The position numbers and the translations under genes were made by a program. DNA of 64,000 bases from Cohnella phaseoli. GTDB taxonomy: Bacteria > Bacillota > Bacilli > Paenibacillales > Paenibacillaceae. The notes beneath the pieces are model-generated. The model ran no database searches and was not told the DNA's origin. It was given only the letters and a program-made list of their open reading frames with translations. The stretch spans positions 1 through 64,000 of the forward strand of contig NZ_QRDZ01000007.1 of the NCBI RefSeq assembly GCF_003386235.1. Direction: 5' to 3'. This document shows positions 1-8,654 of the stretch, piece by piece. The first letter of the stretch is position 1. Every line of letters starts with the position of its first letter.

Positions 1-98
1 CCTCATCAGGAGCAAGCTCCATCAGAGATCCGCTCGACTTGCATGTATTAGGCACGCCGCCAGCGTTCGTCCTGAGCCAGGATCAAACTCTCCATGAA
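1..98 (-). rRNA. rrs: 16S ribosomal RNA, 5' end (partial)
   Basis: The reverse complement of positions 70-92 gives the universal 16S start, GAGTTTGATCCTGGCTCAGG, followed by the conserved ACGAACGCTGGCGGCGTGCC and then ATACATGCAAGTCGAGCGG. The gene runs off the left edge, so only about the first 98 nt are present. The last bases before the edge enter the first variable region. The exact 5' end (about 97-100) is estimated from Bacillus 16S and not seen directly. Confidence 0.97.
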
Positions 99-243
99 AG
101 GAGCTTTCACGGCAGGGCTTCCAGAGGAAGTCCCGAGAGTGAAAGTCTCCAACGCATAGAGCCTTTGAGGCTCATTCACTGCTGGTTTGCCTTCCGACGA
201 CCGAAGCCGTCTTCCGACGTTTTTGTTTCTTACGCTCAATGTT

Positions 244-259
244 CAGTTTTCAAAGAACA
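244..259 (-). promoter_or_regulatory. rRNA leader boxA-like antitermination element
   Basis: Read on the minus strand this is TGTTCTTTGAAAACTG, the boxA-like motif found in leaders and spacers of Firmicute rRNA operons, here about 145 nt before the 16S 5' end. It lies between the rrn promoters and the 16S gene, as expected for Nus-factor antitermination. The role is inferred from known rRNA leaders. Confidence 0.6.
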
Positions 260-301
260 ATCGGTGTTGCTTGTCCGCTCCGTTCCCGAAGCAAGGTCTT
301 T

Positions 302-330
302 ATCTTACCTCATTCGCCGCCGTCTTGCAA
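302..330 (-). promoter_or_regulatory. rrn promoter, proximal (P2)
   Basis: On the minus strand: -35 TTGCAA (325-330), 17-bp spacer, -10 TAAGAT (302-307). The start point would be near 295, about 200 nt upstream of 16S. Together with the upstream site at 421-449 it forms the tandem promoter arrangement typical of rrn operons. Confidence 0.6.
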
Positions 331-420
331 CCCTCAATTTTTACCAGATTCGATATTTTTCGAGGATATTCGACTTTGCGAATTCATTCGTTATCCGTCC
401 GTCTCGCGGCCGGAATTAGA

Positions 421-449
421 ATATATCACGTTTCATCATAGATTGGCAA
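421..449 (-). promoter_or_regulatory. rrn promoter, distal (P1)
   Basis: On the minus strand: -35 TTGCCA (444-449), 17-bp spacer, -10 ATATAT (421-426). An AT-rich stretch just upstream (about 455-475) could act as an UP element; it overlaps the last codons of the preceding kinase gene, which is on the same strand. Confidence 0.55.
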
Positions 450-468
450 CCCCTCAAAATATTCCATT

Positions 469-2277
469 TTAAATCGGGAGTGCAATCTCTATCGTCGTCC
501 CCTCGCCCACAACGCTCTGGATCGCCAGACTCCCTCTATGAGCTTCAATAATCCGGCGGCATACCATTAACCCCAGCCCCGTTCCCTGTTCCTTTAAAGA
601 AAAAAACGGTTCTCCGATTTTCTCCAACCGGTCCTCAGGAATTCCGACTCCTTGATCGACGATGCGGGTCAGAACCATGCTCTCGCCTATCTTCTCCATC
701 GATATTTCAATGCTGCCGCCTGATGGCATGGACTCGATAGCATTCTTTAGAACGTTCATATATACTTGCTTGATTTGGTTCGACTCGCAAGGAACAAAGT
801 ATTCGGGAGAACTCGTCGTTAGCTTCATTTCTACATTGAACAGCAACGCCTGAGGATTCATAAAGACAATAACGCTATTCATGAGAGTCAAAATATCGCA
901 TTCGATGAAATGATTCACCTGAGGTTTGGCCATGCCCAGAAATTCGTTTACGATATAGCTTATTCTATCGATCTCCATGAGCATGATGTCAACGTAAGCG
1001 GTATTTTGGACTTGTAGCAACTGCAGGAACCCTTTGAGAGCGGTCAGCGGATTCCGAATCTCGTGCGCCACGCCCGCGGCCAGCTCCCCCGCGATCGATA
1101 GCCTGTCCGACCTGCGGATCATTTCTTCCGTTCTTTTGCGCTCGGACAAATCCCGAATGACCAATTGTACGACGGGATTAGCCGAAGTCCGATTGACGCA
1201 GATGGAAGCCACCTCGATGTCTACCAACTCCCCGTCCAGCCTTTTCAGCTTCATCTCGATGAAATCCATCATTGCGTCTATTTGTACGACTTTCGTCATT
1301 CTCTCTACAATAATCGGAAGATAACTGGAACAGAAAAAGTCCACAATCGGCTTCCCGACGAAATCCTGGTTGGACTGTCCCTTCAATAGCTTAACGCCTA
1401 CATCGTTAACAAAAGTAATCATACCCGCTTGATGTAAAATGATCGGTTCGGGGGATAGCTTGATTACTCGGCTGAACTCCTTTTCCTTTGCAGCAAGCTC
1501 CAGCTCGGCCCGTTTGCGGTCCGTCATATCCCTGATTAAGAGCTGAACGGCCGTTTCCCCCTGAAAGTCGATCACGACTGCCGTCGCTTCCACATAGATG
1601 AGGCTTCCGTCGAGCCGAATCAAGTGTTTCTCCACGCGGTCGGACGATGCGTTGCCAGACATCAATTCCGCAAGAGCCGTCGGCAACTTGACCATTTCTT
1701 CAGCGGGAAGGAATCGCGAGACATGCTGACCGAGCAACTGCTCCTGACGATCGGCGCCCATAAGACGCAAAGCGGCCTGATTCACGAAAGCGATCTCATA
1801 ATTCCGATAAACGACGATCGGCTCGGGCGAGCGTTCTACTAATACCCTGTAGCGTTCCTCGCTCTCCCTCAGCTTGTCCTCGGCTCTCTTTTTCTCCGTC
1901 GTATCCCTTTCGATCGCGATGACCGCGACTAGGACCCCTTCCTCGTCGTGTACGGGCGAGATGGTCACGTCTGTATGAAAATAGGTGCCCTGTTTCGTCT
2001 TCTTGACCGCTTCGAGCACCGTGATTTGTTCTCCGCGCCTAATTCGTTCCAATATCTGCTTGGATTCGACTCGGACGGCCGGGTCCAGAGGAATTTCCTT
2101 GCCGACGATCTCCTCCCGGCTCCAACCGTGCAGCTCCTCGAATTTCTTGTTTGCTTCCAACACAATACCGTTCAGATCGACGACATATACCGCATCCGAA
2201 GTCAAATTCAGGAAAGCATTCAGAAGCATTAATCGCTTATTGACGTCTAAGAGCAAATTTTCGCTAATGTTAATCAC
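469..2277 (-). CDS. PAS-domain sensor histidine kinase (KinA-like)
   Basis: Cytosolic hybrid of three PAS domains (about residues 15-130, 140-255, 265-380) followed by a HisKA dimerisation/phosphoacceptor domain and a HATPase domain, 602 aa in total. The H-box reads AGVAHEIRNPLTALKGF with His405. The ATPase has an N-box (NVLKNAIESM), a G1 box (DQGVGIPED) and a G2 box (GTGLGLMVC). No membrane segment is seen, so signals are probably read inside the cell. Domain order and length resemble B. subtilis KinA, so a sporulation-phosphorelay kinase is the best guess, but no response regulator is adjacent. The assigned start is GTG with only a weak ribosome site, so the true start is uncertain. The gene ends about 20 bp before the distal rrn -35 box. 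Confidence 0.85.
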   Translation of the reverse strand: MINISENLLLDVNKRLMLLNAFLNLTSDAVYVVDLNGIVLEANKKFEELHGWSREEIVGKEIPLDPAVRVESKQILERIRRGEQITVLEAVKKTKQGTYFHTDVTISPVHDEEGVLVAVIAIERDTTEKKRAEDKLRESEERYRVLVERSPEPIVVYRNYEIAFVNQAALRLMGADRQEQLLGQHVSRFLPAEEMVKLPTALAELMSGNASSDRVEKHLIRLDGSLIYVEATAVVIDFQGETAVQLLIRDMTDRKRAELELAAKEKEFSRVIKLSPEPIILHQAGMITFVNDVGVKLLKGQSNQDFVGKPIVDFFCSSYLPIIVERMTKVVQIDAMMDFIEMKLKRLDGELVDIEVASICVNRTSANPVVQLVIRDLSERKRTEEMIRRSDRLSIAGELAAGVAHEIRNPLTALKGFLQLLQVQNTAYVDIMLMEIDRISYIVNEFLGMAKPQVNHFIECDILTLMNSVIVFMNPQALLFNVEMKLTTSSPEYFVPCESNQIKQVYMNVLKNAIESMPSGGSIEISMEKIGESMVLTRIVDQGVGIPEDRLEKIGEPFFSLKEQGTGLGLMVCRRIIEAHRGSLAIQSVVGEGTTIEIALPI

Positions 2278-2453
2278 CCTGAATATGAAATGAGATACTT
2301 GAGATACTATTCACCATTCCTCTGCAAAATCCTGTATGTTAACGGAAGCTCCGTAAAAGAATGCTATCTCCTTATCTCTCACTGAGCGAATAATCCGTCC
2401 ATCGAGCCTGATTGTTGCGATCCAGCTCGTTATCTCCGCCCCTCGAACATCGT

Positions 2454-2497
2454 AAAAAGCCCTCGGTTCCCGATAACGGGAAAGCCGAGGGCTTTTC
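2454..2497 (-). terminator. Terminator of the mannoside operon
   Basis: GC-rich inverted repeat (arms AAGCCCTCGG / CCGAGGGCTT, with an inner TTCCCG/CGGGAA stem) followed on the minus strand by a T run. It lies 11 bp after the GH2 stop codon. Confidence 0.85.
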
Positions 2498-2507
2498 TAG
2501 TCGAGTT

Positions 2508-4835
2508 CTATTCACGGGACTTTCCCATCTCCATAACTGAACCGCTCGGCATCGAACCGCCCAGATGCTTCAACCACCCCTTGTACTTCTCCAAAGAAAA
2601 CGCCGGAAAGCCGAGCAGATAATGATTGCCGTACGTCTGACCGTCGACGGTCCAGCGGATGAGCAGCATCCGTTGGTCGCTATGCGAGATCCGAATGCGG
2701 CCCAGCTCGATATTGCCGTTAACGGCGGAGACGAACGGCCCTTCCAGCAGGTTCTCGCCCGAATCGGCGTCCCATACCCGGTACGTTCCCCGCTTCTCCT
2801 CCAACGTATCGTTGGACAACACGACCCGGACGTGCCAGTCGGACGGCTCGTCGATCATGACGCACAGATCGCGATGCACGTTTTGCAAGTATTGGAAAGC
2901 CAGCTTCTTATTAAAATAGTAATCGACCACCGCATCGGAAAACTGCGGCCAGCCGTCGATCATGTTCCACCAGATGATGCCTGTCCTGCGCCATTTTTTC
3001 AGCCGCGTCATCTCGACGAAAAACTTCTTGGCCTCGGCCTGGGAAATTTGCGAAGCCAGCGCGAAGTCTTCAAGCCGGTCCGGCACCTCGCCGAACAGCT
3101 CCTTGATCTGATTGGCCATCAGCCCGATCCGGTACCCCCACGTCCCCTTTGTGCCGATCGGATCGGAGGCGTGGATCGCCCACTGCTCGTTGTCTTGCCA
3201 GGGCCAGAGATGGTCCGCGTCGATGAACCGCTTGATCGATTCGACGTCCGGACAGCCGTGATAGCCGATTTCGCTGACGAAGTGCATTTTGCTCTCCGTA
3301 TAATATTTGCTCTTATAGTAATCCCGGGGTCCCCACAAATGTTCCTCCGGCAACAACGACAGGTCTTTCTTCTCCCAGAAGCCGGGCGACAGATACGGAG
3401 AGCTGGGCAGATAGGGCCGATACGGGTCGCATTGGGAGACGACCGCTGGCAGCACCTCGCGGGAAATCCGGTTAAGCGCCGGATCGATGCCCCGGTTGAG
3501 GCTGAATTGGTCGATCTCGTTGTCCCCGCACCATAGAGCGAGCGAAGGGTGGTTTCTCAGCTTGCGCACGACGAAACGCGCCTCCTCGCGAATTTTCGCG
3601 TAAAACTCCTCGGTCTGCGGATACAGCCCGCACGCCAGCGAGAAATCCTGCCACACCAGAAATCCTTCGCGATCGCAACGGTCGAAGAAATCGTGATCCT
3701 CGTAGACGCTGCCTCCCCATACGCGGACAATATTGCAGTTCATTTCGGCGAACAGATCGAGCATGCGCGGGATGCGGGCCTTGTCCTTGCTATGGAACAT
3801 ATCGGCCGGCACCCAGTTGGAGCCCTTGCAGAAGATCGGGACCCCGTTGACTTTGAACAGAAACTCTCCCGGACGTTCCGCCGAAGTCGTCTCGCTTCTG
3901 ATCAGCTCCACCGTGCGAATGCCGAACGTATCCGTCCGCTCCGCCAGTACGTCGTCCCGGTGGCGCAGCTCCATGCGAACCTCGTACACATTCGCGGCCC
4001 CGTAACCGCGAGGCCACCATAGATGGGGATGGTCGACCCGAAATTCAACATTGCCCGAGGAAAAATGAACCGGACAGCACTTCTCGAACCGGGAGGTTCC
4101 GCAAGTACCGACGATGCGCAGTGTAAGTTCGCCTAATAGCAAAGGGTCCGCTTGTACGCTATAAAGCGCTCCGATCCATGCTCCTTTATCGTCGGCGCTT
4201 CGCGTATAGAAATACGGCTCCTTGATTTCCGTTTCCCGGTGAACGGCAAGCTCGACGTCCCTCCACAGTCCTGCGGACACCGCGCGGGGCATAATGTCCC
4301 AGCCGAAGCCGTGAGCCGCTTTGCGCACCCAGAGCTGCGCCCAGTTGTAGTCCATCGCCCACATCGACGGATCGTATTCGCGCCCCATCGCCTCCAGAAC
4401 CGGCGATTGCAGACGGATATGAAGGCGGTTCGCTCCCTCCTGCTTCAACTTGCCGGTGACGTCGAACATATGCGAAATCAGCATATTGTCGCTGCTTCCC
4501 AACTCCTCGCCGTTCAGCCAGTACGTCGCGAGACAGTCGACGCCATGAAAGACCAACTCGATCCGGCCGTCGCCCTGGCGAGGGACCGGCGTCTCAAACT
4601 CTTTCTCGTACCACCATTCGTACAGCTCGTATTTTTTCAGTTCGCCGATCCGACTCCCTCCGTACGGGTCCTCCAGCCTCCCTGCCCGCTGCATGTCCAA
4701 CTCCACGTTCCCGGGCACTTCGGCCTCCAGCGAAGTCGGTCCGCCATCCTTCAGCCGATCGGGATGAATCATTCCGCTCTCCCGCTGCGGCAAGCCGTAT
4801 AGCTTCCACGTTCCGTTAAGACTGATTGTTCGCAC
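2508..4835 (-). CDS. Glycoside hydrolase family 2, beta-mannosidase-like
   Basis: Cytoplasmic exo-glycosidase (no signal peptide, about 775 aa) that would release mannose or a related sugar from imported oligosaccharides. The N-terminal jelly-roll and Ig-like GH2 domains are followed by a TIM barrel. The general acid/base Glu is in LALWCGDNEID (about residue 440) and the nucleophile Glu is in FVSEIGYHG (about residue 523), matching the beta-mannosidase branch of GH2. A GTG start at 4835 is preferred because GGAGG lies 8 bp upstream; a longer TTG start at 4877 lacks one. Last gene of the operon, 57 bp after the ROK kinase and just before a strong terminator. Substrate is inferred from family and neighbours; beta-glucuronidase or exo-glucosaminidase activity is less likely. 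Confidence 0.82.
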   Translation of the reverse strand: MRTISLNGTWKLYGLPQRESGMIHPDRLKDGGPTSLEAEVPGNVELDMQRAGRLEDPYGGSRIGELKKYELYEWWYEKEFETPVPRQGDGRIELVFHGVDCLATYWLNGEELGSSDNMLISHMFDVTGKLKQEGANRLHIRLQSPVLEAMGREYDPSMWAMDYNWAQLWVRKAAHGFGWDIMPRAVSAGLWRDVELAVHRETEIKEPYFYTRSADDKGAWIGALYSVQADPLLLGELTLRIVGTCGTSRFEKCCPVHFSSGNVEFRVDHPHLWWPRGYGAANVYEVRMELRHRDDVLAERTDTFGIRTVELIRSETTSAERPGEFLFKVNGVPIFCKGSNWVPADMFHSKDKARIPRMLDLFAEMNCNIVRVWGGSVYEDHDFFDRCDREGFLVWQDFSLACGLYPQTEEFYAKIREEARFVVRKLRNHPSLALWCGDNEIDQFSLNRGIDPALNRISREVLPAVVSQCDPYRPYLPSSPYLSPGFWEKKDLSLLPEEHLWGPRDYYKSKYYTESKMHFVSEIGYHGCPDVESIKRFIDADHLWPWQDNEQWAIHASDPIGTKGTWGYRIGLMANQIKELFGEVPDRLEDFALASQISQAEAKKFFVEMTRLKKWRRTGIIWWNMIDGWPQFSDAVVDYYFNKKLAFQYLQNVHRDLCVMIDEPSDWHVRVVLSNDTLEEKRGTYRVWDADSGENLLEGPFVSAVNGNIELGRIRISHSDQRMLLIRWTVDGQTYGNHYLLGFPAFSLEKYKGWLKHLGGSMPSGSVMEMGKSRE

Positions 4836-4892
4836 TCCGTTCTCCTCCGTTTCCCGCCGTTCCGTCCGCTCGCGCAAGAGAGACGGCAGTAT

Positions 4893-5876
4893 CTATAGAT
4901 TGGCGATCCGGGCTTCCTCCGCCACGGATAAGCCGGCGTAATCCCCAACGCGCTCATTTAATTCAGCCGGAACGATGCGGCATGCGGACAGCGACAAGGA
5001 TAGCCCCTCGCTGGCCAGCGCCTCCGTCATCGCCGACTCCAGAAGCTCGCGCTGCCTGGCGTAAATGCTGCCGATCACGATTCGCTCCGGGTTCAGCATA
5101 TCAACCAGAATCGCCAGTCCCCTCCCAAGCTGCCGGCCGACGAAGCGATAGATTTCCCGCGCCAGCTCGTCGCCCGCATGGGCGGCCTCCGCAACGGCCA
5201 GCGCCGTAACGGAAGGGATATCCCGCTCCCGAGGGCAGAACGCGACCGCTTCCCCGCGGGCCAGACGTTCGGCGGCAGCCTCCCGAGCCAATTGGGCGAT
5301 TCCCGCTCCGCTGCAATAGCCTTCGAAGGAGCCGGCTTTGCCGTAGCCGACCGGTCCGTCCGGCTCCAGCCGGACATGTCCGATCTCGCCTGCCATATCG
5401 TTCGTTCCTGTATGCAGCCGACCGCTCAAAATCAAGCCGGCGCCCATACCCGTACCGAATGTCAGAAACACGACGTTGGCAGCCCCCCGACCGGCCCCCC
5501 ACTTCCATTCGGCCAGCGCACAGGCGTTGGCGTCGTTCTGCAGGGCGACGGGCACTCCGAATCGCTGCCGGAACGGCTTAAGAACGTCGATCCGGTCCCA
5601 GCCAGGCAAGTTCGGCGGAGAAAGCGCCAGCCCCCGACGGCTGTCCAGCGGTCCGCCGCAGCTTACGCCGACGGCATCCGGAGAGGAGAAGCCATGCTTG
5701 GCAAGCAGCCGCTCCAGCTCCTCCGCCAAGCGGGACAGTATCGCATCCGGTTCTCCGTTCGTAGGGAAAGCGACTCTATCGATCAGCCGAATTCCCTCAC
5801 TCTCCGCCCCTCCCGTCGCTCCCAGACAAACCGCGCACTTCGTCCCCCCGATATCGATTCCCGCCAGGACGTTCAT
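4893..5876 (-). CDS. ROK-family sugar kinase
   Basis: ATP-dependent kinase for a monosaccharide, about 327 aa. The N-terminal phosphate loop is GIDIGGTKCAVCLG, the second ATPase motif is FLTFGTGMGAGLI, and the ROK sugar-binding region is GSFEGYCSGAGI. The usual ROK zinc ligands (CxCGxxGC) are missing: only one Cys is seen in that stretch, so it belongs to the zinc-less type. The ATG at 5876 overlaps the SIS gene stop (ATGA), indicating translational coupling; the reading frame stays open further upstream, but that part is not ROK-like. With the isomerase and GH2 enzyme it would phosphorylate the released sugar, perhaps mannose or glucose. Substrate not determinable from sequence. Confidence 0.85.
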   Translation of the reverse strand: MNVLAGIDIGGTKCAVCLGATGGAESEGIRLIDRVAFPTNGEPDAILSRLAEELERLLAKHGFSSPDAVGVSCGGPLDSRRGLALSPPNLPGWDRIDVLKPFRQRFGVPVALQNDANACALAEWKWGAGRGAANVVFLTFGTGMGAGLILSGRLHTGTNDMAGEIGHVRLEPDGPVGYGKAGSFEGYCSGAGIAQLAREAAAERLARGEAVAFCPRERDIPSVTALAVAEAAHAGDELAREIYRFVGRQLGRGLAILVDMLNPERIVIGSIYARQRELLESAMTEALASEGLSLSLSACRIVPAELNERVGDYAGLSVAEEARIANL

Positions 5877-6538
5877 GATCCGAAAAACTCCTCTTCCAGG
5901 CAGATGCACAGGCCGTGATAGATCGGAAGATGCCGCTCCTGCACGTCTGGAGTCGACTGCCAGGGAACGCGGATCGCCACCTCGCACGCCTCGCGCATTC
6001 TTCCGCCGCCCTCGCCGGTCAGACCTACAGTGCGCAGCCCAAGCGTCTTCGCCACCTGCATCGCCCGGATGACGTTGGGCGAATTGCCCGAAGTGCTCAA
6101 CCCGATCAGCGCGTCTCCCGGCCTCCCGTAGCCGTACACCTGCTGGGCGAAGATCATCTCCGCGTCGACATCGTTGCCGTACGCCGTCAGGAGCGCCGTC
6201 TGGCTAACCAGCGAGATTGCCGGCAGAGCCCCCTGCAAGCCTTCCGCCAAGCGGGCTCCCTCCAGAGGATCGCTGCGCAGAAACCTCTCGCGCTCCTCCG
6301 GCGGCAAGCTTCTTTTCTTCATAAAGCCCTTCATCAGCTCTCCGACGATATGCTCGCTGTCCGAGGCGCTTCCCCCGTTGCCGCACAGCAGCACTTTACC
6401 TCCTGAGCGGTAAGTTTCTATTAATAATTCCAGCGCGCGTCCGATATCCGGCAAGCAAACCTCCAAATCCGGATACTTGCGCAGCATGGCCTGCCAAACC
6501 GGCTGGCCCCGCATCTTAGCTTCATCTACTTCGCTCAT
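5873..6538 (-). CDS. SIS-domain phosphosugar isomerase (GmhA-like)
   Basis: About 221 aa. One SIS domain with the phosphosugar loop KVLLCGNGGSASDSEHIVGE, which resembles sedoheptulose-7-phosphate isomerase GmhA, and a second loop DALIGLSTSGNSPNVIRAM. Start ATG at 6538 overlaps the stop of the GH5 gene (ATGA) and its own stop overlaps the kinase start, so three genes are coupled by 4-nt overlaps. No other heptose-synthesis genes lie nearby, so a catabolic aldose/ketose phosphate isomerase acting with the ROK kinase is more likely than heptose synthesis. This role is inference. Confidence 0.75.
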   Translation of the reverse strand: MSEVDEAKMRGQPVWQAMLRKYPDLEVCLPDIGRALELLIETYRSGGKVLLCGNGGSASDSEHIVGELMKGFMKKRSLPPEERERFLRSDPLEGARLAEGLQGALPAISLVSQTALLTAYGNDVDAEMIFAQQVYGYGRPGDALIGLSTSGNSPNVIRAMQVAKTLGLRTVGLTGEGGGRMREACEVAIRVPWQSTPDVQERHLPIYHGLCICLEEEFFGS

Positions 6539-7767
6539 GACGCTCCGCCTCCCGCCGGCTCGGCCAATCTCCCATTCCACGCTTGAAGCGCCCGAAGCTG
6601 ATAGTCCCGATTGTTGTCGCCCGTTACGCTCCAATCCTTCTGCGACCAGTAATCGTACACCCACAGCGCGGCCAGCGGCACGTCCGCCTTCTCCATCGCT
6701 TCAAGCAATTGCCCGAATCTCCGTTCAGCCAGTTCATGATCGACGAGCCCGCCTTCTTCCTCCGCTTCTCCGACGCCGAACTCACCGATAAAAAGCGGCT
6801 TTCCGAGCTTACGGGCCGTTTCCTGCATCAAGCCTAGCGTTTTATCCGTATCGAGAGGTGCGCCGAAGCGCGTATTTTCATATAAATAGTAGTGAACGGA
6901 AAGCACGTCCAGCGGATCGGGATTGCCCTCCTCCAGAGCAAGCGCGAATTGCTCCTCCGTATCTTGGTCGAAAGTCCCGCGCTCCCGTTGGTTCCATTGG
7001 CTAGGCCGCGGAATGCTGCCGCCGCCGATGACGACTCTATGCTTGTCGTACTTCCTGACTTCTTCCGAGAACAACCGATAGGCGGTAGCGACCATCTCCC
7101 CCGTTAAGTCGTCCTCCTCGCTTCGCTCCATCGCCGTACCCAGCTCGCCTGCGATTGCCGGACGATTGTCGGCCGCGTTCGGCAGGTCCTGTTCCAGGTT
7201 ATATTCGTTGCCGAATTCCCAGCCCCAGATCGCCGGGGAATCCGCGTATCTGCCGACAACGTCGGCCACGTACCGACGCATGAACGCGATCGTTCGGCTC
7301 TCCGGGTCGCCCCAGCGATTGCGAGGCTCCTTGACCAGATCGGGCACGTTCGAGTGATACCAGAATAATGAAGGAATCAATCCGATTCCGCGGTCCTCCG
7401 CGGCTTTGACGAAATCGTCCATGAGTTCGAAGTATCGCTCTTTGTTCTCAAGATACAGCTTGTTGTCGTTCGGCCAATACCCGCCCGCCATAAACCGGAT
7501 GAACGGAATTTGATACTCGGCCAGTACGTCCAGGCCGTTCCGGTATGAGGTGTCGGTCGGATCGGCCAGCGTTCGCGAGAACGCGTTGAAGTAATTGACC
7601 CCGACTCCCTTATAGGGTTTGCCGTCCTTCGTAAGTACGCCGTTCGCGTCCACGCAAAGCCCGGTCGCTTGGCCGCAGCCGGAATCGGGCCGTTCGCTTC
7701 CGGTGCAGCCGGATAGCATCGGCAAACATAACATAGCCGCCGACAACAGCATTGGCGCTCGCTTCAT
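6535..7767 (-). CDS. Lipoprotein glycoside hydrolase, GH5-like (mannanase/cellulase clan)
   Basis: 410 aa. A lipoprotein signal with lipobox LSGC (Cys20) anchors it to the outer face of the membrane. The catalytic (beta/alpha)8 domain carries the acid/base Glu in WGWEFGNEYN (about residue 187) and the nucleophile Glu in LFIGEFGVGE (about residue 328), as in GH5/clan A beta-mannanases and cellulases. The start ATG follows AGGGGAG with 8-bp spacing. It lies between the permeases and the isomerase in one operon, suggesting that it trims polysaccharide at the surface before import. GH5 subfamily and substrate cannot be fixed here. Confidence 0.8.
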   Translation of the reverse strand: MKRAPMLLSAAMLCLPMLSGCTGSERPDSGCGQATGLCVDANGVLTKDGKPYKGVGVNYFNAFSRTLADPTDTSYRNGLDVLAEYQIPFIRFMAGGYWPNDNKLYLENKERYFELMDDFVKAAEDRGIGLIPSLFWYHSNVPDLVKEPRNRWGDPESRTIAFMRRYVADVVGRYADSPAIWGWEFGNEYNLEQDLPNAADNRPAIAGELGTAMERSEEDDLTGEMVATAYRLFSEEVRKYDKHRVVIGGGSIPRPSQWNQRERGTFDQDTEEQFALALEEGNPDPLDVLSVHYYLYENTRFGAPLDTDKTLGLMQETARKLGKPLFIGEFGVGEAEEEGGLVDHELAERRFGQLLEAMEKADVPLAALWVYDYWSQKDWSVTGDNNRDYQLRALQAWNGRLAEPAGGGAS

Positions 7768-7815
7768 CTCTGTTGCTCCCCTCGTCGAGCCGGTATGCGC
7801 CCGGCGCTATCGTTG

Positions 7816-8649
7816 TTACAGCTTAATGCCCGAAGACGTTAGCCCTTCCACGTAATATTTGCTGGCGAAGGCGAAGAGAAGGATAAGCGGAACCGAAGAA
7901 ATGACGTATGCCGAGAACAGCAGCGGATAGTTCGTCTCCGCCCCCTTCGTGCTCAGTTCCGCCGAGAAATCCCGCAGCGCCACGGCAATCGTGAAAATCT
8001 CCCGATCGGTAAGGATGATCGAAGGACCGACCAAGTCGTTCCACACATTCATGACCTGCATGACGGCCAGCGTCGCCAGAATCGATAACGAAACCGGCAC
8101 CGCGATCCGGTAGTACAAGCGAAAATTCCCGCAGCCGTCCAATCTGCCGGCTTCGAACAACTCCTCCGGGATCGAGGCGAAAAAGCCTCTCAGCAGAAAA
8201 ATCCCGAAAATCGGAGCGCCGAAGATGCCGGGAAGAATGAGTCCCCATAAGGAGTTGACCAGCCCGAGATCCCGGATCAGAAGATACCAGGGAATGAGCC
8301 CGAGAATGCCGGGCACCATCATTAGCGCGATAATGAAATAGAACAGAACCTCTTTGCCGTAAAATCGCATTCGCGCGAATACGAATCCGCCCAGGGAGGA
8401 GAGAAACACGCCCCCGACCGTAATCAGCCCGGCGACGAACACTGTATTCCATACCGGTCGACCGATTCGCTCCCACGCCGGCTCGAGGTTAGAAAACCAA
8501 AGAGGCAGCGAAGGCGCGAACTGATTATATTGGAATTCCAATCCGTCCTTCGTAAATCCGAACAGCAGAATGGCTAGGGGATACACGCTCATGAACAGCA
8601 GCAATAAAATGACGAGATGCAGCAGCAGTTGCGCTTTGCTCTTGGCCAT
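7816..8649 (-). CDS. Carbohydrate ABC transporter permease (MalG/CUT1 type)
   Basis: About 277 aa with six predicted membrane helices. The cytoplasmic EAA loop (EELFEAGRLDGCGNFRLYYRIAVP, split here at residues EELFEAGRLDG and FRLYYRIAVP) is the ATPase docking site. The ATG at 8649 is chosen because GGGGG lies 8 bp upstream; an in-frame GTG at 8658 overlaps the previous stop. Pairs with the permease at 8655-9539 and the binding protein at 10100-11647. No ATPase is in the operon, which is normal for CUT1 systems using a shared MsmX-type ATPase. Confidence 0.9.
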   Translation of the reverse strand: MAKSKAQLLLHLVILLLLFMSVYPLAILLFGFTKDGLEFQYNQFAPSLPLWFSNLEPAWERIGRPVWNTVFVAGLITVGGVFLSSLGGFVFARMRFYGKEVLFYFIIALMMVPGILGLIPWYLLIRDLGLVNSLWGLILPGIFGAPIFGIFLLRGFFASIPEELFEAGRLDGCGNFRLYYRIAVPVSLSILATLAVMQVMNVWNDLVGPSIILTDREIFTIAVALRDFSAELSTKGAETNYPLLFSAYVISSVPLILLFAFASKYYVEGLTSSGIKL

Positions 8650-8654
8650 CTTCT

